A stretch of 64,000 nt of DNA from CAVXTT01 sp963764685 (GCA_963764685.1 CAVXTT010000032.1:49362-113361); one strand, 5' to 3'; positions 9,307-19,135 are shown, counted from the stretch's first letter. Notes: generated by a model from the letters alone, not told the origin. Numbers and translations: made by a program.

Positions 9307-10068
9307 GTGCCAAGGTTCATAAAACAAATCAATTCGGATACGGCTCTTCCGGATGATGAAGTGGAGATGACATTCCTGGAACATCTTGAAGATCTCAGGT
9401 GGCGGATCATCTATGCATTAATCGGACTTGTTGCAGGCACAATAATCTGCTGGATCTTTGTCGACTTCCTGGTTGATGTTATTCTTCTTAAGCCTGCCAA
9501 AGATTCAGGGGCAATACTTCAGAATCTGAAACCATTCGGACAATTATTTCTTTATATGCAGGTAGCCATTGCAGGCGGAATAATTATTAGCCTGCCTAAT
9601 CTGTTTTACCAGTTCTGGAAGTTTGTCGCCCCGGCTTTAAGAAAGAGTGAAAGGAAATATGTACTCCTCATTGTGGTTTATTCCACAGGCTGTTTTTTGA
9701 TAGGAATACTCTTTGCATATTTTGCAATGCTTCCGCTTACTTTAAGATTTGCTGCACAGTTCGGTTCGGAATCAATAAAGAATGAGTTTGCAATCGACGA
9801 ATATTTATCCATCATCTTCAGTGTAATGCTTGGTGCCGGAGTAGTATTTGAACTTCCTATGATCTCATTTTTTCTTACCAAGCTTGGAATACTTACTCCT
9901 GCCTTTATGAAAAAATACAGGAAGCACGCTATCGTTATCATACTGATACTGGCTGCGTTCCTTACACCGGGAACAGACCCGGTTTCACAGGTCATACTTG
10001 GAGTTCCTTTGGTTTTACTTTATGAAATAAGTATATTCATTTCTAAATTATCCCTGAAGAAAAGTTGA
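9307..10068 (+). CDS. tatC: Sec-independent protein translocase TatC
   Basis: TatC binds twin-arginine signal peptides and forms the core of the Tat translocon in the inner membrane. The signature MTFLEHLEDLRWR begins at residue 21, followed by six hydrophobic segments, a conserved 'FYQFWKFVAPAL' region and 'LTPGTDPVSQ' near the last helices. The open frame starts at GTG 9307, but ATG 9367 would begin right at the family signature, so either start is possible. No tatA/tatB is in the window. The stop overlaps the next gene's TTG start by four bases. Confidence 0.95.
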   Translation: MPRFIKQINSDTALPDDEVEMTFLEHLEDLRWRIIYALIGLVAGTIICWIFVDFLVDVILLKPAKDSGAILQNLKPFGQLFLYMQVAIAGGIIISLPNLFYQFWKFVAPALRKSERKYVLLIVVYSTGCFLIGILFAYFAMLPLTLRFAAQFGSESIKNEFAIDEYLSIIFSVMLGAGVVFELPMISFFLTKLGILTPAFMKKYRKHAIVIILILAAFLTPGTDPVSQVILGVPLVLLYEISIFISKLSLKKS

Positions 10069-11045
10069 TCAAACCACAATTATCAGATATCAGCAATCCG
10101 ATAAAAGAGGAGCTCACTAAATTCCAGCTGCTGTTTAACCAATCTATGAAATCCGGTGTTGGACTGGTCGATCTTATTGCACGGTATGTTATACGTCAGA
10201 AAGGAAAGAAGATCAGACCACTGCTTGTGCTTTTAGCAGCAAATGTTGCCGGTGAAATTACTGAAAGAACTTACAGGGGTGCAGTACTGGTCGAGCTGCT
10301 GCATACGGCTACTCTTATTCACGATGATGTTGTAGATAATGCCGATAAACGACGTGGTTTCTGGTCGGTAAATGCTGTATTTAAAAATAAAGCCTCTGTG
10401 CTTATGGGAGATTATCTGCTGTCGCGGGGCTTGTTGATTGCTGTCGACGGAGGGGACTTCGATTTCCTTGGTGTAATCACTGATACTGTTAAAAGAATGT
10501 CAGAAGGGGAACTTCTGCAGATACAGAAAACAAGAAAGCTTGATATCGACGAAGAGACTTACTTCAGAATTATTTCTGATAAGACTGCCTCACTCCTGGG
10601 TACGTGCTGCCAGATCGGTTCCTTAAGTACTTCAGATAAAGTTGAGTACAGGACTGCAATGAGAACATTTGGTGAAACATTGGGACTCGCATTCCAGATA
10701 AGGGATGACATTCTTGATTACGAAGGAAGTTCTAAAATTATCGGCAAGCCGGTTGGCGGGGACATAAAAGAAAAGAAAATTACACTCCCCCTGATACATT
10801 CTCTAAAACAGGTATCGGGCTCCGAGGCTTCACAAATTAAGCGTATCATAAAAAATGGTTCCGGCAGTAAGGACGTTAAAAAAGTTATAGAATTTGTCAG
10901 GAATAACAACGGTATTGATTATGCACTGCAGAAAGCAAATGAATATTCTGTTAAAGCAAAGGAAGCATTAACAATATTCCCTTCTTCACAAAGCCGCATT
11001 GCACTTGAAGCTCTAGTTGATTTTGTAATTGACCGAAAGAATTAA
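10065..11045 (+). CDS. ispB: Polyprenyl (octaprenyl/heptaprenyl-type) diphosphate synthase
   Basis: 326 residues, TTG start overlapping the tatC stop. The first aspartate-rich motif is at D87-D91 (HDDVVD) and the second at D214-D218 (RDDILD), with the usual GKK-RP motif near residue 47. The enzyme adds isopentenyl units to make the side chain of menaquinone or ubiquinone. Chain length cannot be read from sequence with confidence; the small residues before the first motif fit a long-chain product. It is followed by the PASTA gene after 11 bases. Confidence 0.9.
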   Translation: MIKPQLSDISNPIKEELTKFQLLFNQSMKSGVGLVDLIARYVIRQKGKKIRPLLVLLAANVAGEITERTYRGAVLVELLHTATLIHDDVVDNADKRRGFWSVNAVFKNKASVLMGDYLLSRGLLIAVDGGDFDFLGVITDTVKRMSEGELLQIQKTRKLDIDEETYFRIISDKTASLLGTCCQIGSLSTSDKVEYRTAMRTFGETLGLAFQIRDDILDYEGSSKIIGKPVGGDIKEKKITLPLIHSLKQVSGSEASQIKRIIKNGSGSKDVKKVIEFVRNNNGIDYALQKANEYSVKAKEALTIFPSSQSRIALEALVDFVIDRKN

Positions 11046-11056
11046 ATCATTTTAAG

Positions 11057-11819
11057 ATGAAAAAATATCTTCAACGCCCCCTGGTAAAGAAAATATTATT
11101 ATATCTTGCCGCACTGTTTCTTCTTATAATCATATTCGATCAGTTTATTTTTCCCTGGTATGTGAGCTCTCCCGAAACCAAGGTTCCCAAAGTTACCGGA
11201 TTGAAACTCGAGGATGCAATATTTCTGCTGGAGAATGCTGATCTTGAACCTGTTGTAGGGGATACTACATATGATGCAAAATATCCTCTCGGCACAGTTG
11301 TTATACAAAAACCCACTGCCGGACATTTGGTAAAAGAGGGCCGCCGTGTTTATGTATTCATCAGCGGCGGTGATCCTGTGGTAAGGGTACCCAATTTAAA
11401 AGGCAGATCTCTCAGGGATGCCAAGTTTTCACTCGAACGGCTGGGATTAAAAATCGGCTACATAGATGAATCTGCTTCTGAAAATCCCAAGGGATATGAT
11501 CTTCGATCAGCAGTATGCTGAAGGGACTCCTTTAAAGAAAGGAGAAGCTGTCGGAATTTCCATAAGTATAGGACAGGCTAATCAGGGAGAAATAATTGTT
11601 CCCGACCTGATTGGCAAATCATTATCCGAGGCGCAGGAGATTCTGGCTGACAGTACTCTTAAGGTTGGCAAGATAAATTACCAGAGATCTTTTTCAATTC
11701 TTCCAAACACCGTCCTTGATCAGTATCCGAGTAAAGGAACCAGGCTAAACAGCGGGGAGGCAGTTGATCTGTTCGTTACCCAGGCTGCTGAAAAAGGGAA
11801 GGATATCATTAAGGAATAA
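11057..11819 (+). CDS. Membrane-anchored PASTA-domain protein (one frame break)
   Basis: A short cytoplasmic N-terminus and one membrane helix (about 12-32) are followed by three PASTA repeats of about 65 residues each, with signatures 'VPKVTGLKLEDA', 'VPNLKGRSLRDA' and 'VPDLIGKSLSEA'. PASTA domains bind peptidoglycan stem peptides or muropeptides. No kinase or transpeptidase domain is attached; in this lineage such stand-alone proteins are usual. The frame breaks at GGG 11491-11493: removing one G gives ENPKDMIFDQQ and joins both halves. The stop sits directly before the rpe ATG. I infer a cell-wall sensing or scaffold role. Confidence 0.82.
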
Positions 11820-11820
11820 A

Positions 11821-12478
11821 ATGAAACTTCTCGCACCTTCAATATTATCTGCAGATCTTTCAGAACTGAAAAAAGAGATACTTACTGTTCAGGATGCTGG
11901 CGCAGACTGGATACATTGTGATATTATGGACGGACATTTTGTTCCGAATATTACTTTTGGTCCTATCCTTGTTAAGGCAGCAAAAAAAGTTACGTCACTA
12001 CCGCTTGATGTCCACCTGATGATAAAAAATCCCGACCGCTATATCGATGATTTCATTAAAGCGGGTGCTGCCTATGTAACCGTACATTTTGAAGAAGTAG
12101 TTCATTTAAACAGAACAATTGCGGCAATTAAAAGCAGCGGAGCAAAAGCCGGGAGTTGCAATAAATCCTTCTACACCTGTTAATTTCCTCAAAGAAGTTG
12201 CCGGAGATATTGATCTTCTGCTTATTATGTCTGTCAATCCGGGATTCGGAGGACAATCATTTATTCCCGGTTCACTAAGAAAGATAAAAGAAGCTGTTGA
12301 GTTAAGAAAGCAAACCGGCGGTAAGTTTCTTATAGAAGTTGACGGCGGTGTAAGCATTGAAACTGCAGCAGCAATTAAACAAGCTGGCTGCGATGTATTT
12401 GTGGCAGGATCTTCTGTATTTCACGCATCAAGTATTTCCGGTGCTGTAAAAGAATTAAAAAAGATTATTTCGGCTTAA
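11821..12478 (+). CDS. rpe: Ribulose-phosphate 3-epimerase (one frame break)
   Basis: Interconverts ribulose 5-phosphate and xylulose 5-phosphate in the pentose phosphate pathway; a metal-dependent TIM barrel. It shows the start LLAPSILSADLSEL, the metal-site region 'WIHCDIMDGHFVPNIT', 'DVHLMIKNP', then 'MSVNPGFGGQSFIP' and 'EVDGGVS', ending at about the usual 220 residues. The frame breaks at GGG 12151-12153; dropping one G restores AKAGVAINPSTP. ATG 11821 follows the PASTA stop with no gap, so the genes are likely coupled. The identification is not in doubt once the halves are joined. Confidence 0.95.
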
Positions 12479-12536
12479 CTTGCCGGATCTGAAGTTCAGA
12501 GCTTTTACTTTATAACCACAATTCCCCTGGGGTTCG

Positions 12537-12905
12537 ATGATGAAGATAAATTCCGCCAGAATACTTGTATGGCTTCCCAGGATTATAACAATCCTTTTTG
12601 CTCTATTCCTTTCTCTCTTTGCACTTGATGTTTTTTCAGAAAAAACAGATATCCTTGAAACATTCCTTAGATTCCTGGTTCACCTTATCCCATCATTTCT
12701 AATTATTATCCTCCTTATACTATCCTGGGAACGGGAATGGGTCGGTGCCGTTTTCTTTACCATGCTGGGAATATTCCGGCTCATTACAACCAACAGTAAA
12801 TTTCCTGTATCTGTTGAACTGGTGATCGCAGGTCCTTTATTTCTTATAGGTCTCCTTTTTTTCATCAACTGGATAAGAAGAATCCGTAAAGGGAAAGAGG
12901 TATAA
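12537..12905 (+). CDS. Small four-helix membrane protein, unknown
   Basis: 122 residues with four hydrophobic helices separated by very short loops, a basic end (RRIRKGKEV), and the pattern 'PRIITILFALFLSLFALDVF' near the start, which I associate with an uncharacterised family common in Bacteroidota. No catalytic residues are evident. Its stop is immediately followed by the ATG of the next gene, so the pair is probably co-translated. The 58 bases before it hold nothing notable. Function unknown. Confidence 0.6.
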   Translation: MMKINSARILVWLPRIITILFALFLSLFALDVFSEKTDILETFLRFLVHLIPSFLIIILLILSWEREWVGAVFFTMLGIFRLITTNSKFPVSVELVIAGPLFLIGLLFFINWIRRIRKGKEV

Positions 12906-13454
12906 ATGGATGAGTACATATTTCTTGATAAATCTAAACCACCAGGTGAAATTGAGCTGAATGAAAAAGCCCCTCTTAGTAATAATATTCTTAATAAGAT
13001 AAAAAATTATCTTACAAGCCGTAATATTTCTGTAACCGAAGAATGGAAATATTACAGCAAAAAGACAGGATGGACAAAAAAGATTTTAATGAACAAACGT
13101 AACCTGCTATTCTTTACCCCCTGCATATCGGGACCAAACATTTCTTTTGTATTTGGTGATAAAGCAGTACTGGAAATAAATAACAGTAAGCTGCCTCAGA
13201 AAATAAAGGATGAAATAACCAGTGCAAAGAAATATGCAGAGGGAAGGGGATTGAGACTGCAGCCCAGAACTAGGGCAGATGTCAAAACTATTATTGCACT
13301 ATTAGAAATAAAAATCAGGATAATCGTAAATTATCCCGATCTCATCTTAATTCACTGTTACCATTCTGTTCAGAATTTTTCTGGACCCAATTCTATGTAT
13401 CTTTACTTACAGAATTTCATCCTGCCTATGTTAGTCAATCCCGGTCGCATTTAA
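12906..13454 (+). CDS. DUF3788 family protein, with an unusual C-terminal tail
   Basis: 182 residues. Residues about 45-140 contain 'EEWKYYSKKTGWTKKI', 'NLLFFTPC', 'SFVFGDKAV' and 'AKKYAEGRGLRL', the pattern of the DUF3788 family, whose function is unknown. Members usually end soon after the 'LLEIKI'-like helix. Here about 40 more residues follow, unlike the family, so the natural stop may have been lost through an indel near 13320. It is directly joined to the preceding membrane-protein gene (stop and ATG adjacent). Confidence 0.62.
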   Translation: MDEYIFLDKSKPPGEIELNEKAPLSNNILNKIKNYLTSRNISVTEEWKYYSKKTGWTKKILMNKRNLLFFTPCISGPNISFVFGDKAVLEINNSKLPQKIKDEITSAKKYAEGRGLRLQPRTRADVKTIIALLEIKIRIIVNYPDLILIHCYHSVQNFSGPNSMYLYLQNFILPMLVNPGRI

Positions 13455-13875
13455 TCCCGGCAGGTCATATATTTATAAATATAATTTAGATTTTTACAGG
13501 ACAATTCTTGAAGACCCAGGTTATATGTCTTGATTCCTCCGAAATAATTAGCTTTTATACGGTTAAGTACGGATTTGTGATATAGTTATGCAGTCGCATG
13601 GAGAGCTCGGAGTTGAGCTAAGGGATGTTCCGGAACTCCTTGATGAATATCCTGGTCTCGGAGATCCCGGGAAAGAAAGCCTTAAGTGATCCATTTTCCT
13701 TATGGTAACCGGATCTCATGCAAATGCTTAGGTAAACATTGCTGAAAAGTATCGGCAGTCAATTAATAAATCAGCCGGAAATGATATATTAAAAGCACTC
13801 GCCAATTATGCTCTTTATGATAATATTGGTTATACTATTGCAGGGAGGGAATTTAATTTCACCGGCTGCTATGTA
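13455..13875 (+). other. Region upstream of folP with coding-like but interrupted sequence
   Basis: 421 bases. In the folP frame, 13732-13875 is open for 48 codons but contains no ATG, GTG or TTG before 13876. Its end reads 'AGREFNFTGCYV', which fits the residues that normally precede the VMGILNVTPDSF motif of dihydropteroate synthases. Upstream in the same frame are stops at 13729 and 13687. 13588-13689 is open from an ATG and gives 33 residues rich in Leu, Glu and Gly. I suspect a damaged N-terminal part of folP or a lost small gene; no function can be assigned. Confidence 0.4.
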
Positions 13876-14646
13876 ATGGGTATTCTGAATGTCACACCTG
13901 ATTCCTTTTCCGACGGCGGCAGGTATTTTGACAAGCAGACTGCTGTATCGCGGGCAATGGAAATGATTGATGAAGGAGCAGATATTATCGATATAGGAGG
14001 TGAATCAACCAGACCAGGTGCAAATCCTGTTTCGGAAGAGGATGAATTGAACAGAGTGCTTCCTGTGATCGATAAAATATTAAATGCAAAACCTGATGCT
14101 GTAATTTCAGTCGATACAACTAAGAGCAAAGTAGCGGATGAAGCTTTAGAAGCAGGATCGGCTATAATAAATGATATAAGCGGACTGGTATTCGATAACA
14201 AAATAGCTGAAATTGCGGCTAAGCATAATGCAGCTCTTGTTGTTATGCATATAAAAGGTACGCCCCGGGAGATGCAGAGAAATCCAAATTATGTGGATGT
14301 AGTCAGCGAAGTGTATGATCATCTTTATATACAAACTGAACTGGCAAAGTCAGCCGGTGTGAATAAAATAATTATTGATCCCGGCATCGGGTTCGGCAAA
14401 AAGTTAGAGCATAATTTCGAATTGATTAAAAGACTAAAGGATTTTAAGTCATTGGGTTATCCCATCCTGATCGGCATCTCAAGAAAGTCCTTTATAGGAA
14501 GTTTTCTTGAACTGGGAACTGACGAAAGGGATGCCGCATCTTCAATAGCAGACACCCTTGCAGTAATGAATGGTGCAAAAATTATAAGAACACATAATGT
14601 AAAGAACGGAAGTGCAGTTAAAAAATTAGTGAGCCGGTTAAACTGA
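13876..14646 (+). CDS. folP: Dihydropteroate synthase
   Basis: Condenses 6-hydroxymethyl-dihydropterin diphosphate with p-aminobenzoate in folate synthesis; the target of sulfonamides. A TIM barrel with GILNVTPDSFSDGG at the start, DIGGESTRPGA, 'SVDTTKSKV', IDPGIGFGK, 'ISRKSFIG' and a final 'IIRTHNV'. 256 residues from the first usable ATG, but the frame stays open upstream with plausible homologous residues, so the true N-terminus is probably further up and has been disturbed. cdaA starts 2 bases after the stop. Confidence 0.95.
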   Translation: MGILNVTPDSFSDGGRYFDKQTAVSRAMEMIDEGADIIDIGGESTRPGANPVSEEDELNRVLPVIDKILNAKPDAVISVDTTKSKVADEALEAGSAIINDISGLVFDNKIAEIAAKHNAALVVMHIKGTPREMQRNPNYVDVVSEVYDHLYIQTELAKSAGVNKIIIDPGIGFGKKLEHNFELIKRLKDFKSLGYPILIGISRKSFIGSFLELGTDERDAASSIADTLAVMNGAKIIRTHNVKNGSAVKKLVSRLN

Positions 14647-14647
14647 G

Positions 14648-15463
14648 ATGTTTGAACTTTTTAAAATAGGATTTCTGACAGTTACTTTTATTGATCTGAT
14701 CGACATCTCTATAGTCGCATTGATAATATATAAGCTTTATTCGGTACTGCGGGGGACGATAGCCTCGCAGATATTTGCAGGACTAATGATAATCCTATTG
14801 TTATCCTTTGTCTCCCAGGCAGCAAATTTCAGGGCACTCAGCTGGCTGCTTAAACTGGTTACAGACATTTGGGTAATCGCATTCCTGATTTTATTTCAGC
14901 CCGAGATAAGAAGATTACTCGTTATAGTTGCCAGAAACCCGGTTATTAAATTATTTATGAAAGCTGAACCTGCCCATTCGGCTTATACAATTACGGATGC
15001 AGCTTTCGAGCTTTCACAAAAACAACACGGCGCACTTATCATAGTAATTAAATCTTCCGGCATAAGGGGTTATGCTGAAACCGGAGATATTCTGAATGCC
15101 AGATTGACAAAAGATCTTTTAACTTCCATTTTCTTCCCCCGTTCGCCTCTGCATGATGGAGCAGTGATAGTAAAGAATAACATAATTGAAGCTGCCAGGT
15201 GTACTCTGCCTTTATCGTCTACAACAATGATAAATGGTGAGTCGCTCGGGATGAGACATCGTGCCGGTCTGGGAATTTCCGAACAGGCAAATGTAATCAG
15301 TGTAATAGTATCTGAGGAAACAGGAAGCATCTCGGTTGCAGAGGACGGGATATTAACCAAAGGTTTATCAAAGGATGCCTTGCGAAAGCGGCTATCAGGC
15401 GCATTCAGGAACGCCCAGGTTAAAGGATGGAGAAGTGTAATTGATCCTTACATAAAGGAATAA
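14648..15463 (+). CDS. cdaA: Membrane diadenylate cyclase CdaA
   Basis: 271 residues. Three membrane helices lie in the first 85 residues, followed by a DAC (DisA_N) domain with the two signature motifs DGA (170-172) and RHR (203-205). It makes cyclic di-AMP from two ATP; c-di-AMP controls potassium transport and wall or osmotic balance in most bacteria that have it. No CdaR-like partner (YbbR) adjoins it here; instead it sits behind folP, an arrangement familiar from Bacteroidota. Frame intact. Confidence 0.93.
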   Translation: MFELFKIGFLTVTFIDLIDISIVALIIYKLYSVLRGTIASQIFAGLMIILLLSFVSQAANFRALSWLLKLVTDIWVIAFLILFQPEIRRLLVIVARNPVIKLFMKAEPAHSAYTITDAAFELSQKQHGALIIVIKSSGIRGYAETGDILNARLTKDLLTSIFFPRSPLHDGAVIVKNNIIEAARCTLPLSSTTMINGESLGMRHRAGLGISEQANVISVIVSEETGSISVAEDGILTKGLSKDALRKRLSGAFRNAQVKGWRSVIDPYIKE

Positions 15464-15501
15464 ATTATCCTGGATATTAAAATTAAACCGTCGGTATTAA
15501 T

Positions 15502-16178
15502 ATGAAAATAAAATATTTCTCACACTCTGCTTTTTCGATCACCGCAAAAGGCAAAACAATATTGATTGATCCTTTCCTGGACGACAATCCTACTTCTCCT
15601 GTTAAATCTGCCGATGTTTCTGCAGATTATATAATTCTTACTCACGCTCACAGTGATCATATCGGGGATGCATTTAAGATTGCAAAAAGAACAGGCTCAA
15701 CATTCATATGCGTAAATGAGCTGGCCAATTATTGTGCCTCTAAAGGTTTCAAAGCACATAATATGCATATCGGCGGGAGCACATAATTTTGACTTCGGAA
15801 GAGTAAAGTTTACAATTGCGCACCACGGTTCAAAGACTCCCGATAATCAATATGCCGGAGAGCCCGCCGGAGTTCTTATTACCTCTGAAGGAAAAACTGT
15901 ATATCATACCGGGGATACCGGCCTTTTTTATGATATGAAACTTATCGGCGAAATGAATAAAATTGATCTGATGCTGCTTCCTATAGGAGATAATTTTACT
16001 ATGGGAATTGATGATGCAGTAAAAGCTGTAGAGTTTGTTAATCCGGCACTGGCGATCCCAATGCATTATAATACATTCCCGGCTAATTAATGCAGATCCT
16101 GAATTATTCAAAAAGAAAATATCTGAAAAAGGATTGAAAGCAAGGGTGCTGTCATTTGGTGAAGAATTCATCTTATAG
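15502..16178 (+). CDS. UPF0173 metal-dependent hydrolase, MBL fold (two frame breaks)
   Basis: The start MKIKYFSHSAFSI and the metal motif HAHSDH (48-53) are typical of the UPF0173 branch of the metallo-beta-lactamase fold. 'IAHHGS', 'YHTGDTG', 'LLPIGDNFTMG' and 'IPMHYNTF' complete the metal and active-site set. Substrates of the branch are not established. Two breaks occur: at GGG 15775-15777 (dropping a G gives HIGGAHNFDFG) and at 16081-16082 (dropping a G gives NTFPLINADPE). Restored, the protein ends at TAG 16176-16178 with about 225 residues, the usual length. Confidence 0.88.
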
Positions 16179-16258
16179 CATCTATTGAATTAAAGGAATA
16201 AATAGTATTTTTAGCATCACTATCTTAATAACAGCGAAAAATATTCAGCATAAATCCG

Positions 16259-17028
16259 ATGGCTAAGGTAATCTCCATAGCGAACCAGAAGGGGGGAGTA
16301 GGAAAGACAACTACTACGATTAACCTTTCCTCATTGCTTGCTGCTGCAGAGAAAAAAACACTGCTGGTAGATATTGATCCGCAGGCAAATTCTTCGTCCG
16401 GATTAAGCATAGTGAATCATTCACCGTCGGTTTACGAAGTACTGATCGGTACAAATAATATTAGAGAATCTATCATAGATTCATATATGCCGTTTCTTGA
16501 TCTGCTTCCTTCAAATATAAATCTTGTTGGAGCAGAAATAGAAATGGTGGATCTCCCTCACAGAGAAGGACTGTTTAAAGACAGCACTTAGTGAAATAAG
16601 AGAACAATATGAGTTTGTTCTTATTGATTGTCCTCCTTCGCTTAGGGTTATTAACACTGAATGCTCTTGCAGCATCTGATTCTGTTTTGATTCCTGTCCA
16701 GTGCGAATACTTTGCACTTGAGGGTTTGGGACAGCTGCTTAATACTATCAATATTGTAAAGCAGCATTTTAACCCTAATCTTTCTATTGAAGGAGTTCTT
16801 CTTACAATGTTCGATACCCGTTTAAGGCTATCGCACCAGGTGGCGGAAGAAGTAAATAAATTTTTTGGAGAGAAAGTATTTAAAACAATTATTCACAGGA
16901 ATGTAAGGATTTCGGAAGCCCCGAGCTTTGGCAAGCCGGTAATTTTATATGACGCTATTTCTTCCGGCGCAAGAAATTATATGGCACTTGCTTCCGAATT
17001 ACTGGAAAGAAATAACAGCAAAAAATGA
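16259..17028 (+). CDS. parA: Chromosome-partitioning ATPase ParA/Soj (two frame breaks)
   Basis: The deviant Walker A KGGVGKTTT begins at K11, followed by 'LLVDIDPQANSSSGL', 'FVLIDCPPSLGLLTLNAL' (Walker B region) and 'PVQCEYFALEGLGQL'. It is a dynamic ATPase that moves ParB-parS complexes during segregation. Two one-base excesses break the frame: one near TTT 16574-16576 and one near 16641-16648. About 255 residues once restored, normal for Soj. The last bases overlap the parB start in an ATGA junction, the classic parAB arrangement. Confidence 0.95.
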
Positions 17029-17959
17029 GTAAAATTAAACCTGGTCTGGGACAGAGGCCTGGATGCATTAATTACACAGCATCCATATGACAGCGAAACA
17101 TCTCAGGATGAAAAAGACCGATAAAGATTCGTTAAGTCTTATTAACGTACTGACGAACATTCCCGTTGATATAATAAAGCCAAATCCTTACCAGCCAAGG
17201 AAGAATTTTGATGTTGAAGCGATGGAAGAATTAAAAAAATCCATCCTCTCAAACGGACTTATTCAGCCAATTACAGTAAGAAGAGCCGACAACGGTTCCT
17301 ATGAATTAATATCAGGCGAAAGAAGATTAAAAGCGTTTTTAGAGATCGGGTATAAAGATATTCCGGCATACATTATCCAGGTTGATACCGAAGAGGGGAT
17401 GCTGGCAATGGCTTTAATTGAAAATATACAGCGCGAGAAGCTTAATCCTGTTGAAGTGGGACAGGCTTATAAAAGACTAATGGAGGAATGCCATCTTACA
17501 CAGGAACAGATAGCCGACCGGGTAGGAAAAGACAGAACTACAGTAGCAAATACCATAAGACTCCTGAAACTGCCTCCTGAAGTACAGGAAGCGCTGATTA
17601 AAGAAGAAATTACTTCAGGACATGCAAGGGCTTTAATAAATCTTCCTTATGCTCATCTGCAGGTTGATATGCTTCAGAAAATTAAGGAATCAAATCTTTC
17701 CGTCAGGAAAGTAGAGCAGCTCGTAAAAAAATATTTAAAACAGCCGGACGTAAAGAAAACTCTCACATTTACGAGAGATAATGCCTCATCTGCATCACTA
17801 AATGATTTTGAAGATAAACTGAGGAAGATATTCGGAACTAAAGTTATGTGCAGGCAGAAAAGCAATGGTCAGGGCGAAATAATTATAGAATTCTATTCCA
17901 AAGATGAGTTAGAACGGTTATATGAATTATTCCAGATCATTGATAAGTCATATAATTAA
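17025..17959 (+). CDS. parB: Chromosome-partitioning protein ParB/Spo0J (two frame breaks)
   Basis: ATG 17025 overlaps the parA stop. The start reads MSKIKPGLG, then in the next frame GLDALI, the conserved ParB N-terminal box. After a further shift at AAAAA 17111-17115 comes the CTPase/ParB-N domain ('PNPYQPRKNF', 'ITVRRADNGSYELISGERRLKA', 'ENIQREKLNPVE'), a helix-turn-helix ('LTQEQIADRVGKDRTTVANTIRLLKLP') and a C-terminal dimerisation part. It binds parS and spreads along DNA as a CTP clamp. I did not find a parS palindrome in the window by eye. Confidence 0.94.
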
Positions 17960-18413
17960 AATATTAATATTTATTACTGTTCTTAACTTAAATCTATCCG
18001 CACAGCAGGATACATCCGCAGCTGATCAGAAAACCGATAGTGTATTTGTAATGGAAAAGTCTCCCTGGACAGCAGTTCTTTTAAGTGCAGTTGTACCGGG
18101 AGCGGGACAAATATATAATCAATCTTACTGGAAAGCCCCCGTAATCTGGGGAATCGGCGCCTGGCTGATCTATAACTGGATTGATCTTAATAAAAGCTAT
18201 AATCACTATGCCGACCTGTATGAACAAACCGGAAATGAATACTATAGGGATCTGCGCACCAATTATCAGGACGAAAGAGATCTTTTTACTATTTATATGG
18301 TCCTGACTTATGTGCTTAATCTTGTCGATGCCTATGTCGATGCCCAGCTTTTTGATTTTTCGGTAGATGAGTATAGAGCAGGACCCCGGCTCTCATTCAG
18401 GATGAATTTCTGA
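17922..18413 (+). CDS. DUF5683 membrane protein
   Basis: 163 residues. A signal-like hydrophobic segment ends LSAQ near residue 28. The core 'SPWTAVLLSAVVPGAGQIYN' and 'YWKAPVIWG' is the signature of DUF5683 proteins, which are often linked to parAB or lolA-like genes in Bacteroidota. A second hydrophobic stretch lies near residues 120-140. ATG 17922 overlaps the parB end by 38 bases; TTG 17940 is a possible shorter start. Function unknown; likely inner membrane or periplasmic. Confidence 0.7.
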   Translation: MNYSRSLISHIIKILIFITVLNLNLSAQQDTSAADQKTDSVFVMEKSPWTAVLLSAVVPGAGQIYNQSYWKAPVIWGIGAWLIYNWIDLNKSYNHYADLYEQTGNEYYRDLRTNYQDERDLFTIYMVLTYVLNLVDAYVDAQLFDFSVDEYRAGPRLSFRMNF

Positions 18414-19114
18414 TGAATAACATTACCTGTAAAAACTGCTCAGCTGAAAATCCCTTCTATGAATTAATCTGCCGTAACTGCAAAGCTTATATCCGTGAAC
18501 GGATCGTAAATATAGATTTCTGGAAGACTTTAGAGCAATTAATTGAATCTCCTGTTAAAGGTTTTACAGCAATAATTCACGCCGAGCATAAAAATCTTAT
18601 CCTCTTTATCACATTTATGACTGCAGTTAAGATGCTGATAAATATTATGCTCCTTTCACCAATAACTTCCCGCACCAATAATCCTTTTGAACACTTCGGC
18701 AGGAATTTTTTCATCGTACTTGGTCTGCTTCTGTTCTTGTATTTCTCCTTTTCGTTTCTTGAAAGAATGATCTTAAGACTGTCAAAGAATGAAACGAGAC
18801 TAAAAGATAATTTCTCTGTCCTTTCTTATTCCTTCATTCCGCACGTGTTTGGTGCATTTATTCTTTTCCCGATCGAGATGGTAGTGTTCGGAGGATTCCT
18901 TTTTTCAAATAATCCTTCTCCATTTATATTAAAGGAATCGGTTGCATATATGCTGCTGGGTTTTGAGGTCATCCTTATCTTATGGCAGCTGTTTTTAACT
19001 ACAACGGGATTTTATGTACAGACAGGAAAATTGTTCCCCGCATTACTCTTTTCTTTAATATTTAATGCTCTTCTTTATTATATTTTATATCTCTTTTCAT
19101 ATCTGATTATCTGA
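18413..19114 (+). CDS. Zinc-ribbon protein with Yip1-like membrane domain
   Basis: 233 residues, ATG overlapping the previous stop by one base. C6, C9, C20 and C23 form a CxxC...CxxC zinc ribbon at the N-terminus. Four to five membrane helices follow, in the layout of Yip1-type domains ('WKTLEQLIESPVKGFTAI' as the entry helix). Such proteins are widespread in this phylum with no assigned role; membrane trafficking as in eukaryotic Yip1 does not apply. Its coupling to parAB and the DUF5683 gene is probably transcriptional only. Confidence 0.6.
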   Translation: MNNITCKNCSAENPFYELICRNCKAYIRERIVNIDFWKTLEQLIESPVKGFTAIIHAEHKNLILFITFMTAVKMLINIMLLSPITSRTNNPFEHFGRNFFIVLGLLLFLYFSFSFLERMILRLSKNETRLKDNFSVLSYSFIPHVFGAFILFPIEMVVFGGFLFSNNPSPFILKESVAYMLLGFEVILILWQLFLTTTGFYVQTGKLFPALLFSLIFNALLYYILYLFSYLII

Positions 19115-19135
19115 GATGCCTGAAAAATATTTGAA

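Noticed and set aside
13588..13689. A 33-residue gene in front of folP
   Set aside because: Short, no ribosome site, same frame as folP and likely part of a disturbed N-terminus.
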